Positions 21,789 through 26,850 of a DNA stretch of 26,850 nt are shown here, piece by piece (position 1 is the stretch's first letter; every line of letters starts with the position of its first letter). The DNA lies in assembly GCA_035576005.1 (NCBI GenBank), contig DATLXH010000146.1, forward strand, positions 1-26,850. Direction: 5' to 3'. The notes beneath the pieces are model-generated. The model saw only the letters and a list, made by a program, of their open reading frames with translations, made no database searches and was not told where the DNA came from. The position numbers were made by a program, and so were the translations under genes. Source of the stretch: DATLXH01 sp035576005. Its GTDB lineage: Bacteria; Acidobacteriota; Thermoanaerobaculia; Gp7-AA8.

Positions 21789-24469
21789 CACCGCTCCCAA
21801 AGAATCTTCATGACGCTGTCGATTCGCTTAATCCCAGCCTGTCGTGCGTTCTCACCCACCGCTGTGGCGCCACGCTGATTGATGAATCGATCCGCGGCGA
21901 ACTGCTCCTTCTTAAGTTTACTGAACTCCGCAAGTGACGACTTGATCTCGACGCCGCCGACTTGACCGGTGGCCTGATTTCTCAGAACGACATCAATGCG
22001 CCGCGTTTCAAACGGAGTCTTGAACGAGATCTCTCGTCCCAATACTTCAAAACCGTTCGCTTCGGCTTGAACAATAAAGTCTTCGACGGGATCGAGACCA
22101 CTCCGCTCACCGACAACGAACTTACCCGTGCTCCGTGAACGAGTACCCCAAGGTGTCAGGATCGTATCGTCGGCAAGACTCGCGACGGCGTTGTCAGCCA
22201 CGTTGGCCGCCTGAACCGAGCGCTTCGTCAGGAGGCTCCCAACATCCGTTGCGAGAACCTGGGCAACTTTCGTCTCCCCGAGTTTCCCGACTAGATTCTT
22301 CGCACCGGGAACCTTCAGCAGCGCTTTCCCCGCTGTTCCGACGATCTCGCCGCCGACAAGATTTAGAGCGGCAATACCCCCAGCCTTAGCTGCGGCAATC
22401 GAACGCTCATTGCCTGACCGCGACGAGTCGCCCAAGACCACATTGGCGTCAGCCCACGCGTCGAGCATGAGGAGATCGGAGAGCGTGTTGCCGATTGTGT
22501 TCTTTGCGATTGCAATCGCGCCGACACCGTCGTCCGTCTCATCCCCCCAATCGCCGAACCAGTTCATGCCGCCATTTTTCGTACGACGCGCTTCACCCGA
22601 CGGATCTCTTCCATTGACCGGATCGCCACCTCCGAACGCATACAGATTCGATGAGTCGCGGTACCCCTCCGGATCAGGGGAGAGCCACGTTCCGGTCGTC
22701 CTGTGCAGCCACCGCGCTCTCACGTAATCGAGTTGCCCCAATCGCGAGGACATCGGATGCGCGTGGAAGGTGGCGGTGAGGAGGGAGTCGATGTCATGGT
22801 CGCCGCCAGCGCTGGCGAGGAGGGGGAGGCCTTCGACTTCGTAGAGGGTTAGAGTTTTGGTTGTCGCGGTGGGGATGCCGGCGAGGAAGGTGGCGAGGCT
22901 GGCGAGCGTGGCGCGGGCTTCGATGGGGAGGGCCGCGGAGCTGTAGACGGGTTGGGTGGCTGCGGCCCAGTCGGGGGCTGGGAGGATTGGGACCTCGGCG
23001 CCCCAGGCGGCGGCGCGGAGGGTGTTGGTGGCGGCGATGGAGAGGAGATTCGGTTCGGTTCCCGATGGCGAGACGGTGATGAGCGATTGCCATTCCGCGT
23101 AGGTAAGAGTCCAGCGGATTGTGGATGGGTTGGCGGGATCGATCTGCGGCTCGACGGCGGATTTACGGACGAGTGCGCCGGTCGCGTCGAGAGTGGCGAG
23201 GCGGACTCCTGTTGCAATGCTCGACGCTGCGAGGGTCTCAGTTGTCCGGAGCGAGACTTCGACCGTGAGCTCACCCGTGTCGTTCTTCTTTCCAACAACG
23301 GCGATGCGATCGGCCGCAGCTCCGCTCAGAGAGAGAGTGTCGGCTCCGTATGGGTCGTTCGGGACGCTGCGCGCGACGATCTCTGCATTCTGATTGAGGA
23401 CGAGCTGAAGATCGCCTGCTCCGACTTCGTCGTAGATCGGATAGAGGCGCGTGAGGGGTGGCGTCACGCCTGGCGCGATGGTGACCGCTCCGTCGACGCT
23501 GGTGACTTCGATGGGGTCGTCGTAGGAGAGACCGCCGTGAATGATCTGTTTGAGGAGCCCGCCATGCCCGTCGCGCAACGGGTTCTCACTCGCCCCGGCC
23601 CGGAACTGATGGAGAACACCAATGCTGCTCGGAATGATCAACGCAGCAGGAATGCTGGGGCGAAATTGAGGACGGCCACTCGCTTCCACGTCAGGAGGAC
23701 GTGGGGTGTATGGAACGTCTTCGACAAGCTCGGTCGGGATGGCCGTCGGCGGGGTCCAGCGAGGTGGCTTGACTGCAGTGATCGGTGGGAGTGCGTACGG
23801 CGTCTCATTCGCTACGGGAAGCACCGCGCGAGTCGTGCGGTCGATATTGACGAAATAGGGAATCTCAACCGTCTGACCGTTCACGAAAAAGGAGAACGTG
23901 TACTCGAAGGTGTCGAAGTTGCGTGCGTCGACCGTGATTCCTCGTGCCCGGAGCTCTTCCGGGGAGAGTTGCCGGACGCGGACTTTGGTCTGAAGGACGT
24001 TCGCGACTGCGATCGAGACCACGGCCGGCGTCGCAGATTGCAAGAACTCCGCTCCCCTCATCAACCGTATGTTCTGAAGAAGATAGTTTCCCTCTCGCGA
24101 GAGGCCCGGGATCTGGAACTGCCGTCCAGGCGCGGTCTCGAGGCGAATTGGAGACTCGAGCCCGGGACCGGTGAGCTCTGCAACCGCCGTCAGCCCTTCG
24201 ACCAGAGGAGCCTCGTCGTTCTGCTTACCGCCGAACGCGGTCTGGATGGCGACCGGGATGTCGATCCCTGTCGTGGCCGAGATGGTCACGACTGTAAGGC
24301 TGCTCGCGCTGCCTCTGATCTCGAGATCGGCCTTCGCGATTTCCGCAGAGCTTGCGGGAGAGGAAACGAGCAGGGATAGGGCGAGTGCGGCAGCCGCTAC
24401 GGCGCGCAGGCGTGATGGCAGGCGAAGCAGTATCCTGTTAGAGATCGTCACAGGATTCGCCCGCAGCAT
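21788..24469 (-). CDS. RHS-core protein with PD-(D/E)XK-like toxin tip and reduced shell
   Basis: An 893-residue protein starting at the ATG of MLRANPVTISN, 13 bp after the previous stop; a signal peptide follows (LRAVAAAALALSLLVSSPASSAEI). Residues 30-500 look beta-rich. The RHS core spans about 580-624 (YVRARWLHRTTGTWLSPDPE, then NLYAFGGGDPVNGRDPSG). A glycine/alanine-rich pre-toxin linker follows, then a tip at about 795-893 with RRIDVVLRN and GGVEIKSS, the D and E-x-K pattern of PD-(D/E)XK nucleases. Typical RHS proteins have a long run of YD repeats that form a hollow shell; here almost none is seen, so the N-terminus seems joined directly to the core. It is followed by a coupled immunity gene. 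It could be a shortened RHS made by internal deletion or a naturally short type. Confidence 0.83.
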   Translation of the reverse strand: MLRANPVTISNRILLRLPSRLRAVAAAALALSLLVSSPASSAEIAKADLEIRGSASSLTVVTISATTGIDIPVAIQTAFGGKQNDEAPLVEGLTAVAELTGPGLESPIRLETAPGRQFQIPGLSREGNYLLQNIRLMRGAEFLQSATPAVVSIAVANVLQTKVRVRQLSPEELRARGITVDARNFDTFEYTFSFFVNGQTVEIPYFVNIDRTTRAVLPVANETPYALPPITAVKPPRWTPPTAIPTELVEDVPYTPRPPDVEASGRPQFRPSIPAALIIPSSIGVLHQFRAGASENPLRDGHGGLLKQIIHGGLSYDDPIEVTSVDGAVTIAPGVTPPLTRLYPIYDEVGAGDLQLVLNQNAEIVARSVPNDPYGADTLSLSGAAADRIAVVGKKNDTGELTVEVSLRTTETLAASSIATGVRLATLDATGALVRKSAVEPQIDPANPSTIRWTLTYAEWQSLITVSPSGTEPNLLSIAATNTLRAAAWGAEVPILPAPDWAAATQPVYSSAALPIEARATLASLATFLAGIPTATTKTLTLYEVEGLPLLASAGGDHDIDSLLTATFHAHPMSSRLGQLDYVRARWLHRTTGTWLSPDPEGYRDSSNLYAFGGGDPVNGRDPSGEARRTKNGGMNWFGDWGDETDDGVGAIAIAKNTIGNTLSDLLMLDAWADANVVLGDSSRSGNERSIAAAKAGGIAALNLVGGEIVGTAGKALLKVPGAKNLVGKLGETKVAQVLATDVGSLLTKRSVQAANVADNAVASLADDTILTPWGTRSRSTGKFVVGERSGLDPVEDFIVQAEANGFEVLGREISFKTPFETRRIDVVLRNQATGQVGGVEIKSSLAEFSKLKKEQFAADRFINQRGATAVGENARQAGIKRIDSVMKILWER

Positions 24470-24482
24470 GGAGGCATCAGGA

Positions 24483-25316
24483 TCAAGGACGTTGGGCCCC
24501 GCTGATCGGCAGGGTGTCGAGCTCGTCAAGCTGGCGCTTCCGGATACCGAGTGGAGACTCCACCCGACGAAAGTCTGCCGGAATCGTGATGAGGTCGTCC
24601 GGGACCGACTCGCGGCCGATCCGGGTCACTACACTGCCAACAGTCACCTCACCTGCCGGCGTTACCATCGTGGTCGTCTGCTCAATGGGGAGGCCGTACC
24701 CGGCCCCCTCTACGGACTGCGAACGAAGTCTGGGAGAGGATTCGTCGCGCGCTGCCAGCATCGCCAGGCGATCGGTCTCCTGGGAACGGGAGTTCGGATA
24801 CGCAGAGCCAACGATCACGTCGAAGGCATCGCGGCTGATCATCGTGCTTCGATCCACTGTCACGACCATCCGTTCGTCGGGACGATCGCCTTCGCTCATC
24901 TCGTACGTCTCGCGGTTGCCTGAAACCTTTCGCGGCGAGGGTCGTGCGGTATGGACAGCAGCGGCGCTCTCTTCGCAAGGGGGCGAGTCGCAGCCTCGTG
25001 CGTCTGCGGCGATCGCTGCGAACGTCGTGACCGCGAACGTTCGTGACGATCTGTCAATGGAGATCAATTCCTGCTTCTGATAATCGGCGATCGTGATCTT
25101 CGCGCCGCTGACCGAGACGACTCTGTTTCCAGAGTAGAACTCATCGATGATCTGGGATGATCCGTCAATCGGGCTCTCTACCTTTCGCGTGAGGTGGAGC
25201 GGCTCGGGAAAGAGGGTGACGGCTGCACAGAGGGGCGTTACGAGAGCCGGAAGCAGCGTGAGAATCGCAAAGAGGGCGACCGAGGATCTGGCGGGGAAGT
25301 GCGATGGGATTCGCAT
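24483..25316 (-). CDS. Secreted hypothetical protein upstream of rhs
   Basis: A 277-residue protein with an N-terminal signal peptide (SSVALFAILTLLPALVTPLC then AAV) and no recognised domain. The mature part is beta-rich and polar, with two cysteines close together (RGCDSPPCEES). It ends 13 bp before the chosen rhs start on the same strand, so it is probably the first gene of the rhs operon. It may be an export partner or surface anchor for the RHS protein; nothing in the sequence proves this. Confidence 0.78.
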   Translation of the reverse strand: MRIPSHFPARSSVALFAILTLLPALVTPLCAAVTLFPEPLHLTRKVESPIDGSSQIIDEFYSGNRVVSVSGAKITIADYQKQELISIDRSSRTFAVTTFAAIAADARGCDSPPCEESAAAVHTARPSPRKVSGNRETYEMSEGDRPDERMVVTVDRSTMISRDAFDVIVGSAYPNSRSQETDRLAMLAARDESSPRLRSQSVEGAGYGLPIEQTTTMVTPAGEVTVGSVVTRIGRESVPDDLITIPADFRRVESPLGIRKRQLDELDTLPISGAQRP

Positions 25317-25494
25317 AGTTTGGTCAGCATTCGGCCGCCCGCCCGCCCGCCCAGGTTTTCGCTACGGTTATTTGAGGTAAGAGGGCGATTAAACCTCGGA
25401 GGATTGAGTTTGTCTATCCCCCACCTGAAAGTTTCTTCGCCAGGGGGTGAGGGAGCGCGTCAGCCCGAGAGGAAAACCGACACGAGGTGTCGTC
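25317..25494. other. Upstream region of the rhs operon
   Basis: No gene is seen. A GCCC microsatellite (four units) lies at about 25336-25352. The stretch should contain the operon promoter, but no convincing -35/-10 pair was found. Its right end runs into TGTCGTCCCGAGC, the start of the large palindrome and kin to the 7.6-kb repeat. Confidence 0.4.
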
Positions 25495-25699
25495 CCGAGC
25501 TTGGGTGTGTGGGCGGGAGGGGCGAGAAACCTCGCTAGCTTCTACGCCGGTCACATCGACGCGACGGCCGCCGCGTAGAGGCGGTGAAGGCCGCAGCTTC
25601 CGATCGCTGATGCTGTTGCGCCGTGTCCATCTACGTTTACGATACCGAGTACAAGCTTGCGAGGTCCCTCGCCCCTCCCGCCCGCACACCCAAGCTCGG
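25495..25699. repeat. Large palindromic repeat next to the IS110-type element
   Basis: Arms of 47 nt at 25495-25541 and 25653-25699 are inverted copies with four mismatches (CCGAGCTTGGGTGTGTGGGC against CCGAGCTTGGGTGTGCGGGC). The 111-nt interior has a smaller inverted repeat. The TGTCGTCCCGAGC outer edge is shared with the palindrome at 7621. The right arm ends 27 nt from the stop of the IS110-family transposase. Confidence 0.82.
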
Positions 25700-25725
25700 A
25701 TATCTGAGGTGGTCCAATGTGTCAA

Positions 25726-26546
25726 CTATGCGGCAGGCAATAGCCTGGCGGCGAGCGGTGAACGCCGGCGGATGAGTCCCTCTTGATGAGTTTGTTCGTT
25801 GTAGAGCACGCGTGTCTTCCAGCAGTGATAGAGGATGCGAAGCCATTTGTATCCCAGAGAGCGTAGGATTTTGAAACGCGAAGCGCCAGTGGCTTCCTTG
25901 GTTGCGTAGTACTCGCGAGCCCATTGGCTGGACTTGAGCGTATGGCCAGCCCACTCGACAATGGTCTGGTGTATGAACTTCGATCGCTTGAGACGTCTGT
26001 GGACGCTGATGGTGCCGTCGCGACCACCACTCCTCGAGGTGACGGGTGCGACTCCTGTCATCCGTTGGAGATCCTCATGCGATTCGAACCGCTCACGGTC
26101 CGAAGAAAGCAAGGCAATCAGGCGGGGCCCAATGACCGCTCCCGCTCCGGGAAAGCTGTCGATCAGCTTATGCTCGGCATGCGCCTGGTAACGCTCCGCG
26201 ATCGTCTGGTCGACTTCGGCAATCGACTCGAGCAAAGCACGGACGACTCGCACCAGACCCGTGGCCTGAATGCTCCCACTCTCGATCATGGCCGGGTCCC
26301 TGGTGAGTGCCACTGCCGTCCGGGCAATCTCCAGGCGTTGCTCCATGAGTTCTTTCGAGCGGCTTCGGTGCTGCGTGTAGAACGCCCGCAGCGTCGACGG
26401 CCGGGATCGCACGATCTTGTCCAGCGATGGCCAACGCTCGATCAAGTCACAGGCCATAGGCGTATCCAGATCCCCCACGAGCTCGAGGGCTTGCGGGTAG
26501 TAGCTCTTGAGGACGGCTCGCAGTCGATTGGTCTCCCGCACCAGAT
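25726..26546 (-). pseudogene. IS110-family transposase, 3' part, interrupted by a group II intron
   Basis: From about 26546 the minus strand reads LVRETNRLRAVLKSYYPQAL and onward through the linker helices to the C-terminal Transposase_20 domain (IDSFPGAGAVIGPRLIALL, then GVAPVTSRSGGRDG with the serine of the conserved SGG, then the Arg/Lys-rich end). The N-terminal DEDD domain is not visible; it should lie beyond the intron outside the window. The frame is intact as far as it goes, but the message can only make transposase if the intron splices. IS110 enzymes recombine DNA guided by a bridge RNA encoded in an element end, which for the IS110 subgroup would be outside this window. Confidence 0.85.
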
Positions 26547-26584
26547 ATAGGGGTAGGGAGGGCTGGTAGGCCCCCCCTCCCTCC

Positions 26585-26617
26585 GAACCGTACGTGCGGA
26601 TCTCCCGCATACGGCTC
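26585..26617 (-). ncRNA. Group II intron domain V
   Basis: On the minus strand GAGCCGTATGCGG pairs with the downstream CCGCA and CGTACGGTTC around a GAGA-type loop. This is the highly conserved catalytic hairpin, with the AGC triad at its 5' side and a near-standard length of 33 nt. Confidence 0.88.
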
Positions 26618-26850
26618 TCCGGTTGATGTTTCTCGTGTAGAGAGCGGATGAGCAGATCATGGGCCTCAGACATGGTGAAGAGACCCAGCTGCCGGAAGTA
26701 GGCATTCGACCAGCGTTGATGATCGGCACCACGAGAGAGCCCTCGTCTACCTTGGCGCGAGCGAAGGATGCTGCGGAGTCGCCTCCGGATCCAGCTGTCG
26801 AGCTTCGGAAAGACGCGGTGACGACAGTGCTTGAAGTACTCGAACCAGCC
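26618..26850 (-). CDS. ltrA: Group II intron reverse transcriptase/maturase, C-terminal part only
   Basis: The frame enters from the window edge and reads GWFEYFKHCRHRVFPKLDSW, then RRRLRSILRSRQG, then DHQRWSNAYFRQLGLFTM, which is the maturase (domain X) region of bacterial group II intron-encoded proteins. The reverse-transcriptase domain lies outside the window. Unusually, no stop codon comes before domain V: the frame runs on through domains V and VI into the transposase. The true end of the maturase is therefore unclear, and the end given here is the edge of domain V. Confidence 0.82.

Larger units (their letters stand above)
26547..26850 (-). mobile_element. 3' part of a group II intron
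   Basis: The stretch contains in order (minus strand) the maturase C-terminus, domain V, a GGGAGGG/CCCTCCC hairpin in the domain VI position and a CCCCTAT 3' end just before transposase coding sequence. The intron begins beyond the window edge. The exact 3' boundary (26545-26550) is uncertain by a few bases. Confidence 0.85.

Noticed and set aside
22952..24379. A 475-codon plus-strand frame opposite the rhs gene
   Set aside because: It is very Arg/Gly/Asp-rich and has no family features, and it overlaps the RHS protein whose signal peptide, core and tip are clear. It is a GC-bias shadow.
26585..26850. Retron or diversity-generating retroelement reverse transcriptase
   Set aside because: The visible C-terminus is a maturase domain X and is followed by group II domain V, which settles the assignment as a group II intron.

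Overview
The window is high-GC bacterial chromosome. It has no rRNA or tRNA and no CRISPR array. Long FHA, GAF, PP2C and TPR-linked Ser/Thr kinase proteins, a secreted S9 peptidase, RHS genes with a characteristic N-terminal region and many dispersed palindromic repeats suggest Acidobacteriota. That assignment is an inference from gene style, not from a marker gene.

Region 1 (1-11.5 kb) is mostly housekeeping or signalling. It holds a coiled-coil membrane protein paired with a two-domain AAA+ ATPase, a convergent FHA-GAF-SpoIIE-type phosphatase, a TTG-started secreted prolyl-oligopeptidase-family peptidase, and an 1120-residue protein carrying two complete Ser/Thr kinase domains in tandem ahead of a membrane segment and TPRs. 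A nested palindromic repeat and a hicB antitoxin relic, frameshifted inside a (CT)5 tract, lie between the peptidase and the kinase.

Region 2 (11.5-13.6 kb) is a patch of eroded accessory DNA. It contains a toxin-antitoxin pair whose RelE/ParE-like toxin is frameshifted, a small cupin, an orphan antitoxin-like gene, and several gene-poor stretches dotted with a GAAGCTCYGACCCC-type motif.

Region 3 (13.6-18.0 kb) is the most interesting coding unit. A SprT-like zinc metalloprotease gene overlaps by 4 nt (GTGA) a 1182-residue fusion of HIT, PLD phosphodiesterase, SF2 helicase and DUF3427-like domains. Functionally these parts echo eukaryotic SPRTN, aprataxin and TDP1, all of which clean protein or nucleotide adducts from DNA. 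A convergent small gene overlaps its end by 4 nt.

Region 4 (18.0-25.3 kb) is a polymorphic-toxin and defence island on the minus strand. It contains a secreted protein, an RHS-core protein with a PD-(D/E)XK-like toxin tip and almost no YD-repeat shell, its immunity gene, a headless orphan toxin tip with its own immunity gene, and an AbiJ-like HEPN gene. Beyond these lie a 183-bp displaced copy of the rhs gene and a 161-bp element with perfect 29-bp inverted repeats. Gene ends in the cassette overlap as TGATG, so toxin and immunity genes are translationally coupled.

Region 5 (25.4-26.85 kb) is a mobile-element junction. A large palindrome abuts the 3' part of an IS110-family transposase. That transposase gene is interrupted by a group II intron, of which the maturase C-terminus, domain V and 3' end are visible; the rest lies beyond the window.
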